A stretch of DNA of 5,937 nt from CAYFHQ01 sp964342805 (GCA_964342805.1 CAYFHQ010000160.1:1-5937); one strand, 5' to 3'; shown: positions 1-5,937, numbered from the stretch's first letter. The notes: generated from the sequence alone by a model not told the origin. Translations and numbers: made by a program.

Positions 1-928
1 GTGGTTAGGAAACATGGACTCCACCAGGGCATAGCCTGCCGGGTCTTTTTCCTTGACCTCCTGGCGACCCTTGGCGATGTATACACCCCACATACCGCCC
101 TTGCCTTCCGTAAAGGCTTCCCAAGGCCATAGTAGGAGTCCACAACAGAGGCCAAGTATTCTTGATCTAAACTACCTTCCTTGCTGAGTTCAACCAACCA
201 ATTTTTGGACTGGTAGCCCCACAAGCCCTAGCCCTCCTTGCCCCAGTCAGCCTTGTTCTTAGGCAGGGCAGCCATGGTGGCCTTGTAGATCTCTTTTTGC
301 AGGGCTGGTCTAGCCCCAGGACTATTGACAGTACCAATCCCATAGTCATGGACCATGTGGAGAATTTCCTCATAGGCTGCGTCCCGATGCTCATAGTTAT
401 TGGTCACATACCAGTCGCCCCCCGTGGTTGGGGTTTCCTTCTGGTAGAGGGGTTGACCGGTCAGGGCATGGTCTGGGATCTTAGACTCCCCATCGGCCCC
501 GTTGGGCATCATGAGCATGGCCCCATTGTTAGCCATGGCATTGGCGATTTCCACCTTGTCGTCCCCCTTGTGGGCTGTGAGGTAGAAACTCAATACATTG
601 TAGCCCTCAGTAGCTGCTCGTCAGTTACCTGGTCTTGGGCTACCAGGGTAACGGGCTTGCCGTTTGGTGCCAGGTACTGAATATACTTGTCGTAGTATTT
701 TCCATAGGAACCACCTAGATTTTTGGTATCCCTCTGAATATCATTGACGTCCACATAAACTTGATAGTTGGTGATGTCAAACTGGGGTTTGACAGTCTGT
801 TGAACAGCCACTTGACCGGGACTTGACTCAAGGCCTTGTTCTGAGGTTTCTAGGCCCTTGGCTGGACTTGTGCAACCAGCAAGTAGGACCGCTGCTAGAC
901 TTGCTTCTATTAGGGTGGTCATCGTCAT
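1..928 (-). pseudogene. Secreted lipoprotein gene, frameshifted and interrupted, running off the left edge
   Basis: The predicted product starts at the ATG at 926-928 (a second ATG is at 920-922). It has a hydrophobic signal segment ending in LLAGC, with the lipidated Cys at residue 19, so it should be a membrane-anchored lipoprotein. The segment lacks the usual lysines after Met, which fits an N-terminus replaced by a deletion joining it to the threonine dehydratase remnant. The reading frame is open to about 610, shifts by one base near 604-612 (the continuation reads GYNVLSFYLTAHKG), meets an in-frame TAG at 228-230, continues as GLWGYQSKNW, and shifts again near 120-126. The last readable part ends with ALVESMFPNH at the window edge. 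The middle carries an EEILHMVHDYG stretch, with glutamates and histidines spaced as in a possible metal site. I do not recognise the family. Each frameshift is repaired by adding one base. The pieces join into one sensible protein, so this is one broken gene rather than several small ones. Confidence 0.8.
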
Positions 929-1298
929 AGGTTGCCCCTTCCACCACCAGTTGGGCCCCTTAGTGGCGGATTTTCTCCGTTTTGGCTGCTGGGGTATTCT
1001 CAGGAACAAAAATTAAAACCTTGTCGATCCCCAGCATGGCAGAGACATAGCTCACAGCTATACCGTGATTGCCTGAGGAAACAGCCACTATTCCCTGCTC
1101 TTTTTCAGCTTGAGTTAGGCGGAGTAGCTTGGAAAAGGCCCCCCTGAGTTTAAAACTTTTGGTATGTTGGAGGCCTTCATTCTTAAAGTAGAAGGTCGTC
1201 TGGCCCTTGCTCAAACAGATAGACGGGTCCAGGGGCGTCTCATGGACATACCCTTGGATCAGTTCCTTGGTTTGTCGGATCAAGGCAAGGTCTAACAT
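915..1298 (-). pseudogene. Threonine dehydratase-like PLP enzyme, N-terminal remnant
   Basis: This is the N-terminal part of a fold-type II PLP enzyme of the threonine ammonia-lyase/serine dehydratase family, which removes ammonia from hydroxy-amino acids. The cofactor lysine is K50 in HTKSFKLRGA, and the phosphate-binding loop SSGNHG is at residues 74-79. The frame ends at TAA (960-962) after 112 residues. The same frame continues past the stop as GAQLVVEGATYDDDHP, as in intact relatives where a Tyr would sit at the stop (KIRHYGA). It then loses similarity where the lipoprotein begins at about 905-925. Family members are usually around 320 residues, so about two thirds is missing and the product cannot be active. 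The ATG (1296-1298) overlaps the end of the preceding aminotransferase gene by 7 bases, with a GAGG element 7 bases upstream, so translation was coupled. An EutB-like or catabolic threonine dehydratase role is possible; the substrate is unknown. Confidence 0.85.
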
Positions 1299-2416
1299 GA
1301 CATTGCCTCAAGGAAGTCGCTGAACTTGTCTAGACCAATGCGCAGGTCCTCAGGAGAAAAGGCGTAGCCAATTCGGAGGAAGCCCTCCATGTCCAGGGCT
1401 GTCCCGGGCACCAGCATGACTCCCTTTTCTTCCAGTAGCTTGATACACAGGTCTTCTGACTTCATATCCAGATCATATTGCAGGAAGGCTGTTGTCCCCG
1501 CCTTGGGTTTTACGTAGGTAATTAGGGGTTGATTTTGAACCCACTGGTCTAGGATTTGAATGTTCTCACGGACAATCCGGTGGTTCCTTTCAATAATCTG
1601 GTCCTTGTGGTCTAGGGCAATACTGGCCAGGTAGTCGTCAATTCGGCCACAACTAATCGTTGTGTAGTCTCGGCGGCGGTTGACCGCTTCCACAAAGGAG
1701 GGAGGACCCACCACCCAGCCTATGCGAAGGCCAGCCAAGGAGAAGGTCTTGGAGATACTTCCAGAACTAATCCCCTTGTCATAAAGGTCTACAATGGACG
1801 TGGTAAAGCCACTGCCCTCATGGTCAAGCCCCCGGTAGACCTCGTCGCAAAGTACATAGGCGTCCACTGATTTGGCGATCTCAACAATCCGCTCCAAGAA
1901 GGCCTGGTCCATTAAGGCACCTGTGGGATTGTTGGGGTTATTGATACAGATGATCTTGGTATTCTCATTAACCATGGTAGCCAGTTCCTCCAGGTCAGGC
2001 AGGAACTGATTTTCAGGCTTTAACTTCAAAATATGAACCTTGGCTCCATAGGCTTCAGGTATGGAGTAGTGCTGCTGGTAGGTGGGCAGGACAGAGACCA
2101 CTTCGTCTCCCAGCTCCACCAAGGCGAATAGGGTCAGGGCATTGGCTCCAACAGCCCCATGGGTGACTGTGATCTGGTCTGGTGCCACCTGTTGGTAGAG
2201 GGACTGGATGCCCCTGATCAACCGAGGGGACCCTTCAATGTCCCCATAGGACATTTGCATATCTAAAATGTTCTGGGTGATGGCCTCTTTTTGACCCGTC
2301 ATATCCAGCAGGTCTGACACGGTCATGGACTCCACACAGGTTTCGGCCAGGTTGTGTTCACAGTTGTTTTCATAGAGGTTCATCCAGATTTCCACACCAA
2401 AATCTCTAATCTTCAT
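1292..2416 (-). CDS. PLP-dependent class I/II aminotransferase-fold enzyme (possible amino-acid oxidase/capreomycidine synthase-like subgroup)
   Basis: An intact 374-residue cytoplasmic enzyme with all fold-type I landmarks. NNPNNPTG at 159-166 includes the Asn that contacts the PLP ring. DEVYRG at 191-196 has the Asp that pairs with the pyridine nitrogen. SISKTFSLAGLRIGW has Schiff-base K223 and phosphate-binding R231. FLRIGYA contains R348, the usual carboxylate-binding Arg. The N-terminus (WMNLYENNCEHNLAETCVES, residues 11-30) is unlike ordinary aspartate aminotransferases. It recalls a subgroup in which some members use PLP and oxygen to oxidise arginine or cyclise it; that link rests on memory of the family and is an inference. 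It lies 12 bases downstream of the OCD-family gene, behind a near-perfect AAGGAGG site at 2424-2430, and overlaps the threonine dehydratase start. The reaction could equally be plain transamination. Confidence 0.9.
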   Translation of the reverse strand: MKIRDFGVEIWMNLYENNCEHNLAETCVESMTVSDLLDMTGQKEAITQNILDMQMSYGDIEGSPRLIRGIQSLYQQVAPDQITVTHGAVGANALTLFALVELGDEVVSVLPTYQQHYSIPEAYGAKVHILKLKPENQFLPDLEELATMVNENTKIICINNPNNPTGALMDQAFLERIVEIAKSVDAYVLCDEVYRGLDHEGSGFTTSIVDLYDKGISSGSISKTFSLAGLRIGWVVGPPSFVEAVNRRRDYTTISCGRIDDYLASIALDHKDQIIERNHRIVRENIQILDQWVQNQPLITYVKPKAGTTAFLQYDLDMKSEDLCIKLLEEKGVMLVPGTALDMEGFLRIGYAFSPEDLRIGLDKFSDFLEAMSC

Positions 2417-2423
2417 TCTAGAA

Positions 2424-2431
2424 CCTCCTTA
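2424..2431 (-). promoter_or_regulatory. Shine-Dalgarno site of the aminotransferase, overlapping the upstream stop codon
   Basis: On the minus strand this reads TAAGGAGG. It combines the TAA stop of the OCD-family gene (2429-2431) with a near-perfect ribosome binding site placed 7 bases before the aminotransferase ATG at 2414-2416. The arrangement supports translational coupling of the two genes and fixes the aminotransferase start. Confidence 0.85.
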
Positions 2432-3442
2432 CAGGTCAATGGTTACGCCCAGCTGTTTCTTTTCCGCCAACTCCAGGGCAATTTTAGAGGTCATGAGGTC
2501 CTGGAGGGCAATACCCGTGGAGTCGAAGATGGTGATATCTTGATCAGACTGACGACCCGGCTTTGTGCCAAGGATGACCTCACCGATTTCACCATGGATG
2601 TCATTTTCAGTGATCAGGCCTGTCTTAAAGGCCTTTTCTGTCTCGCCCACATGAACAGCTTGGCCATAGTCATCTACCACAACAACAGAAGTCGCAAACA
2701 AGTGCTCATCGATCTCTTGCTTGCCTTCCATATCCGCTCCAACGCAGGAAATATGGGTGCCGGGCTGAACCCACTCCTTGTGGATCATGGCCTTTCTGGA
2801 AGGGGTAGCTGTGATGATCAATTCACTCTGCTTGACTGCTTCTTCCAGGGAATGAACGGGCTCAAATGTGATTTCCTTTTCGATCCCAAAGTGTTTTTTC
2901 AGCTTGTCTGCAATGGTCTTGGTATAGGCCACTGCCTGGTCTGCTGACATGGGGTCACAAATCCGAACGGTTTCAATGGAGTCCACCGCCAGGAGGGTGG
3001 CCGCAATCTCAAACTGGGCAATATGGCCAGTCCCCACCATGAGCAAGGTCTTTGCGTCCTTCTTGCCCAGGTACTTGGCCCCAATGGCTCCGGCTGCCCC
3101 GGTCCGCATACCCGTAATGTGGTCAGCGTTTAAGATGGCCAGGGGGGCACCCGTTGTGGAATCAAAAATCATGGTGGTGCCGATTAAGAGTGGCAGTTGC
3201 TTTTCCTTGTTTTCACCAAACCAAGACACCAGCTTGAGACCAAAGATGTCCGCCCCCTTCAAATGACCGGACTTGATATCCATATCTGCAACCCCAGGGT
3301 TAAACTCGTGGAAGACCATGGGGAAGAGGGCTGTTTTCTCCTGGGCCTTTAGGGTGTAGACCTCCTCAATGGCTTCAATGACCATGGGCATTTCCAAAAC
3401 TTGCTCCAAAACTTCCTGGTTTAAGACTTTCACATTAAACAT
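2429..3442 (-). CDS. Ornithine cyclodeaminase/mu-crystallin family NAD(P)-dependent enzyme
   Basis: An intact 337-residue soluble protein of the ornithine cyclodeaminase/mu-crystallin family. Members include ornithine cyclodeaminase, alanine dehydrogenase, ketimine reductase, EutC and SbnB. K70 in GLKLVSW and R113 in GMRTGA match the substrate-binding Lys and Arg of the family. LLMVGTGHIAQFE (133-145) is the Rossmann dinucleotide-binding loop. D237 in CVGADMEGKQEID corresponds to the catalytic Asp of Pseudomonas ornithine cyclodeaminase. DSTGIALQDL near 307-316 is the C-terminal family signature. The ATG at 3440-3442 has AGAAGGAG 6 bases upstream, and length is normal for the family. It is the first gene of a minus-strand operon with a PLP enzyme and a threonine dehydratase-like gene, and it faces the divergent PucR-type regulator. 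Which reaction it catalyses cannot be decided from motifs, because ornithine deamination and imine reduction share this fold. Confidence 0.92.
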   Translation of the reverse strand: MFNVKVLNQEVLEQVLEMPMVIEAIEEVYTLKAQEKTALFPMVFHEFNPGVADMDIKSGHLKGADIFGLKLVSWFGENKEKQLPLLIGTTMIFDSTTGAPLAILNADHITGMRTGAAGAIGAKYLGKKDAKTLLMVGTGHIAQFEIAATLLAVDSIETVRICDPMSADQAVAYTKTIADKLKKHFGIEKEITFEPVHSLEEAVKQSELIITATPSRKAMIHKEWVQPGTHISCVGADMEGKQEIDEHLFATSVVVVDDYGQAVHVGETEKAFKTGLITENDIHGEIGEVILGTKPGRQSDQDITIFDSTGIALQDLMTSKIALELAEKKQLGVTIDL

Positions 3443-3448
3443 ACGAGG

Positions 3449-3456
3449 CTCCTTCT
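3449..3456 (-). promoter_or_regulatory. Shine-Dalgarno site of the OCD-family gene
   Basis: On the minus strand it reads AGAAGGAG, 6 bases before the ATG at 3440-3442. It is a strong site at a good distance and supports this start for the first gene of the operon. Confidence 0.8.
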
Positions 3457-3509
3457 CTTATCTTCACTCTTCATTGACCTGCCCCACAAGCTACAAGGAC
3501 AGGATTCCT

Positions 3510-3538
3510 TATAAATAGTGTAGAGAATATTCACACAA
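3510..3538 (-). promoter_or_regulatory. Candidate promoter of the OCD/aminotransferase operon
   Basis: Reading the minus strand, TTGTGT (plus-strand 3533-3538) is followed after 17 bases by TTTATA (3510-3515). Both boxes are imperfect but the spacing is ideal and the region is AT-rich. Transcription would start near 3500, giving a leader of about 60 bases before the OCD-family ATG. The TTTGTAC repeats lie just upstream, as expected for activator sites. Another choice is TATTAT further upstream, but its -35 box is poorly placed. Confidence 0.3.
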
Positions 3539-3543
3539 TGATC

Positions 3544-3591
3544 TTTGTACGATATGATAAGTTCATAATAGTTTTTTGTACTTTGTACAAA
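3544..3591 (+). promoter_or_regulatory. Three TTTGTAC repeats, candidate regulator operator
   Basis: TTTGTAC occurs at 3544-3550, 3575-3581 and 3582-3588. The last two are in direct tandem and the third extends into the perfect 10-base palindrome TTTGTACAAA at 3582-3591. The first and second starts are 31 bases apart, close to three helical turns, so they would lie on the same DNA face. The repeats sit between the divergent PucR-type regulator and the amino-acid operon, the usual place for the binding sites of such a regulator. That the regulator binds here is inference. Confidence 0.5.
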
Positions 3592-3680
3592 TCAATCTGA
3601 ACTTAAAGAGATTAGACTGGGTATTAGTCACTGACAAATACTAAGAAATCTAGACGATACAACCCTGCACCTGTTCTTTG

Positions 3681-3687
3681 AAAGGAG
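3681..3687 (+). promoter_or_regulatory. Shine-Dalgarno site that sets the regulator start
   Basis: AAAGGAG lies 5 bases before the ATG at 3693-3695. It supports that ATG over the in-frame TTG at 3678, which overlaps the site itself, and over the TTG at 3826 in the other frame, which has no ribosome binding site. Confidence 0.75.
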
Positions 3688-3692
3688 TTCCC

Positions 3693-4863
3693 ATGGCCCT
3701 ACATGTTAAAGAAGCCATGACCATGACCCACTTAAAACCCCTGCACCTGCTGGCTGGACAAAGCGGTCTTGGTAGGCAAATCGAAAAAATTGGTATTCTG
3801 GACCACGAAATCATAGAGGGCATTCTTGGCAATTTCCATAGGGGGGGACTTTGTCTTGACCACCTTCACCCCCATCCGGACCGACATGGAGGCCATCGGC
3901 CAGTGTATCCGGGACCTGGCCGACTGCAAGATTGCTGCCCTGGCCATTAAGTCCATTTATGTCACCCACCTGCCTGAAGATGTTTTGGCCTATGCCAACC
4001 GGGAAGGCCTCCCCATTTTTTTGTTTGATGAAGGGGTCTATTTTGAAGACATTATCGAGGACTTGATCAATGGTATGCAGGCCCGGTCCTTCATGGACCT
4101 CCTGGAAGCCAAGGTTGATGCGCTCTATCGCAAGGACCTGCGGCCCGCCATGGTTTTGGACATTGCCCGGGATATCAACCGCCAGTTTTTAGAGTCCATC
4201 CAAGTGGTCTATATGAAAGCCAAGGGCTTTGTGGCCAAGGACCAATTGATCCAGTACGCTGAACGCTACCTACGTAGCCGGCACCGGAGTCCCCATTATA
4301 GCCTGGTCCCTTACGAGGACGGCCTCATGGTCTTTCTTACAGGCCAAGACCTGACCGACCAGGGGGTCCAGCTGGACTTGGACTTCCTCATGCGGACCCT
4401 GGGGATAGATGCAGACCAGTATATGAGGGGCTATAGTGCCCCGCTTAAGGGGCTTGGACAGCTGGATACAGCTGTGAAGCAGGCAGTCTATGCCACCATG
4501 GCCTGTGACCTGGAGGGGGTTGACCTCATGGTGTATGGGGACTTGGGGATTTATAAGTTGCTGCTGCCGGCTTCGGGCAATGTATGGGTCCGCCAGTATA
4601 TGGAGGATGTCTTGACCCCCATACGGGACTATGACGGTGGGAAGCTGCTGGAGACTGCGCGGACATACATTGGCCAAGGTGGGGATGTGGTTGCGACGGC
4701 AGAGGCCATGTACCAACACAAGAACACCATCCGCTACCGGCTACAAAAAATGAAAACCCTCCTGGCCTGCGACCAAGAGGGTGACTTCTATGAGCAATTA
4801 TCCATTGCCATTAAATGCGAGCAGATTATGAAGATGCGTAAAGACGCTAACTTTGCTGGTTAG
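3693..4863 (+). pseudogene. PucR-family transcriptional regulator, split by a +1 frameshift in a G7 run
   Basis: Joined across the shift this encodes about 389 residues, a normal length for the family. Residues 1 to about 125 form the PucR ligand-sensing domain (VKEAMTMTHLKPLHLLAG, then FHRG and DFVLTTFTPIRTD, then IAALAIK). The middle is a CdaR/GGDEF-like linker region. Residues of about 318-356 are the C-terminal PucR-type helix-turn-helix, with LLETARTYI and the conserved HKNTIRYRLQKM. Family members act as cytoplasmic sensors and activators of purine, amino-acid or other nitrogen catabolism. The frame changes in the run of seven G at 3841-3847. Six G would give an unbroken RGDFVLTTF, the usual family sequence. 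As written, translation from 3693 ends at 3950 after about 85 residues, and the downstream part has no ribosome binding site. This could be a true null, a phase-variable state or a homopolymer sequencing error. The gene diverges from the amino-acid operon and likely controls it. Confidence 0.82.
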
Positions 4864-5463
4864 GGTCTATGGGTTGATGTTACCCTTTTCCAAATCCACC
4901 GCCCTAGGACATAGGGCGTCAGGGTGAATAGGAGGGCAAAGGTGAGGCCCAACAAGGCCCACTTGACAGCGGTGGCAATTGCACCCATCCAGATCAAAAG
5001 GCTTAGGCTGGATGGGTAAGTGGCCATGCCCGCAACTGCCATGATGTTTTCGACAAGGTCAAAGGCTACCCCCAGGGCTGGCAAGCTTATGGCCCAGGAA
5101 AACTTAGGTAGGCGGCTGGACAAGGTGGCCATCCACAGGCTCAGGGTCACACCATACACCAGTGGCCAGGGAATGTCCATGGTAAACCGAGTCAGGATAT
5201 AGCGGTTACGGCCTTCTGGTCCCAAGCCCTCTGCCATGTTCCGAAACTGGTCAGGGGTATAGAACCACTGGGTGTCCGGCGTGGACGCCCTCCGGTGCGA
5301 CAGCGCGGACGTAGTCTGAGGCCAGGGGTAAAACCCAGGCCATAAAGCCTCCAAAAAGGACAAAGGCTATGATGAGCCTCAAGGGTGTCACCTGGTTTTC
5401 GACCCAGGTGACATATCTAGTCAATTTGCCTGGCTGGTCTTTTCTTCTATCATTCATCGACAT
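4860..5463 (-). pseudogene. Small membrane protein of unknown function, frameshifted
   Basis: The gene starts at ATG 5461-5463 (or 5455-5457) behind AAGGAG at 5469-5474 and ends at TAA 4860-4862. It is read in two frames that switch near 5280-5295. The first frame gives the N-terminus and first helix (LRLIIAFVLFGGFMAWVLPL); the second gives TPDTQWFYTPDQF to the end. Removing one base near EG/STPD gives one protein of 200 residues with about four membrane segments: around residues 27-47, then PLVYGVTLSLWMATL, then a segment with FDLVENIMAVAGM, then a last one near WALLGLTFALLFTL. The C-terminus is basic (GRWIWKRV), suggesting it faces the cytoplasm. The acidic DLVEN inside a predicted helix is notable. 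I do not recognise the family and assign no function. It lies 13 bases downstream of the phosphotransferase gene, probably in one operon, and its stop overlaps that of the regulator gene on the other strand. Confidence 0.72.
5386..5413 (-). repeat. 10-base perfect inverted repeat near the start of the membrane-protein gene
   Basis: TGTCACCTGG at 5386-5395 and CCAGGTGACA at 5404-5413 are exact reverse complements around an 8-base loop. The repeat lies about 50 bases inside the coding region, over the codons for YVTWVENQVT. No T-run follows on either strand, so it is not a classical terminator. In the mRNA it could form a stable hairpin shortly after the start codon, or it could be a protein-binding site or chance. 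Confidence 0.6.
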
Positions 5464-5476
5464 TTCGTCTCCTTAT

Positions 5477-5937
5477 TTAGCCCTTCCTTAACTTGGTCAG
5501 TTCCTCATGGATCATCCCTAGCAACCAGTCTTTTTCCTTAGGCACTTCTTCTAAAAGACGGTTGACCAATACGGGTAGTTTGTAGGTCTCAACCTCTTCC
5601 AAGGCCACAGGACTATGGGCCAGGTACTCTTCCAGGTAGGTGGTTTTGAACAAGGTAGTCACTTGGTCGACAAGGGACCACATTTCCTTTGGGATCATGG
5701 TTCTACTAAAGGGGGTGCCCAGTAGATAGTAGGTTCGGGCCACGTCTCCGGCAGGATGACCACTATAGCCATTCATCCAGTCGATGACCCACATTTGGTC
5801 CTCGGTGGCCAAGACATTGTCAGGATGGAGGTCACCGTGGCAGAGACTTATCCCCTGGGGTAGGCCATTAATGTGCGTTAAAACCGCATCTTTTTCCCCT
5901 GGTGGAATGTTTTCATTTTGTAGCACAGTCATTTTGC
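5477..5937 (-). CDS. Aminoglycoside phosphotransferase-family kinase, C-terminal part
   Basis: This is the C-terminal lobe of a protein of the aminoglycoside phosphotransferase/choline kinase-like family, which transfers phosphate from ATP to small molecules. At visible residues 32-39 the Brenner motif HGDLHPDN contains the catalytic Asp and the metal-binding Asn. VIDWMNGYSGHPAGD (49-63) has the second metal-binding Asp at D51, the position of the DFG-type aspartate. The frame is open at the right edge, where Lys precedes the internal ATG at 5930-5932, so the true start and the ATP-binding N-lobe lie outside the window. The substrate cannot be inferred: this family covers antibiotic, choline, homoserine, sugar and other kinases. 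The TAA stop (5477-5479) is 13 bases before the membrane-protein ATG, suggesting one transcript. Confidence 0.88.
   Translation of the reverse strand, partial: KMTVLQNENIPPGEKDAVLTHINGLPQGISLCHGDLHPDNVLATEDQMWVIDWMNGYSGHPAGDVARTYYLLGTPFSRTMIPKEMWSLVDQVTTLFKTTYLEEYLAHSPVALEEVETYKLPVLVNRLLEEVPKEKDWLLGMIHEELTKLRKG

Larger units (their letters stand above)
3443..3692. promoter_or_regulatory. Divergent control region between the operon and the PucR-type regulator
   Basis: A 250-base, AT-rich non-coding gap between two divergent start codons; it must hold the promoters of both units. It contains three copies of TTTGTAC (listed separately) and a GTGT-N11-ACAC dyad around GAATATTC at 3518-3536. For the plus strand, CTGACA at 3632-3637 resembles a -35 box, but no convincing -10 follows, so I do not call a regulator promoter. 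I found no RNA gene, riboswitch-like fold or small open reading frame with a good ribosome binding site here. Confidence 0.75.

Noticed and set aside
228..230. Stop-codon reassignment or selenocysteine/pyrrolysine recoding to explain in-frame stops
   Set aside because: The two in-frame stops are different codons (TAG and TAA), other genes in the window end on the same codons, and both lie in genes with other damage.
297..680. Plus-strand open frame of 127 codons
   Set aside because: It is antisense to the lipoprotein gene, has no ribosome binding site and no recognisable domain; the minus-strand pieces join into a coherent lipoprotein.
2354..2947. Plus-strand open frame of 197 codons
   Set aside because: It lies antisense across the clearly functional OCD-family gene and the start of the aminotransferase, and its composition looks like a codon shadow.
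3841..3847. Programmed +1 ribosomal frameshifting in the regulator
   Set aside because: Beyond the G run I see no slow codon, stop codon at the shift site or stimulatory structure, and regulators of this family are not known to use it. Slippage or sequencing error is simpler.
4270..4719. Minus-strand open frame of 149 codons
   Set aside because: It is a shadow of the regulator gene, whose plus-strand frame contains the conserved helix-turn-helix.
4900..4918. Hairpin CGCCCTA-GGACA-TAGGGCG just after the regulator stop
   Set aside because: The 7-base stem is perfect, but no T-run follows on either strand and it lies inside the membrane-protein coding sequence, so I do not call it a terminator.
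1..5937. Insertion sequence, CRISPR array, tRNA or rRNA
   Set aside because: I found no transposase motifs, regularly spaced repeats, or tRNA- or rRNA-like segments; the deletion junction near 905-925 has no recognisable terminal repeats.

Overview
The window looks like a piece of a Gram-positive (Firmicutes, probably Lactobacillales-type) chromosome of roughly balanced base composition. The support is strong AGGAGG-type ribosome binding sites, short intergenic gaps, a lipoprotein with a LAGC lipobox, and a PucR-type regulator next to a small amino-acid operon. I cannot fix the genus from the sequence.

Layout. (1) Positions 3442 down to about 915, minus strand: an operon of an ornithine cyclodeaminase/mu-crystallin family protein, a fold-type I PLP enzyme annotated as an aminotransferase, and the first third of a threonine dehydratase-like PLP enzyme. 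The first two are intact and tightly packed: the stop of gene 1 lies in the ribosome binding site of gene 2, and the start of gene 3 overlaps the end of gene 2. (2) Positions 928 to 1, minus strand: a lipoprotein gene that begins exactly where the threonine dehydratase breaks off. It carries two frameshifts and one in-frame stop and runs off the left edge. (3) Positions 3443 to 3692: a 250-base AT-rich divergent control region with three copies of TTTGTAC. (4) Positions 3693 to 4863, plus strand: a PucR-family regulator divergent from the operon and split by a frameshift at a run of seven G. (5) Positions 5463 to 4860, minus strand: a small four-helix membrane protein, also frameshifted, converging on the regulator with overlapping stop codons. 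(6) Positions 5937 to 5477, minus strand: the C-terminal part of an aminoglycoside phosphotransferase-family kinase, just upstream of the membrane protein.

How it may work together. The PucR-type regulator probably senses a small nitrogenous metabolite and controls the divergent operon through the TTTGTAC sites. The operon pairs an OCD/ketimine-reductase-fold NAD(P) enzyme with a PLP enzyme and, originally, a threonine dehydratase-like ammonia-lyase. That suggests amino-acid interconversion or catabolism through imine or enamine intermediates. The substrate cannot be read from the sequence.

A striking property is the number of lesions: four frameshifts, two in-frame stops and one deletion fusion in under 6 kb, while the two central enzymes are clean. 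The left third is very probably decayed. The regulator and membrane-protein frameshifts could be real, phase-variable, or sequencing errors.
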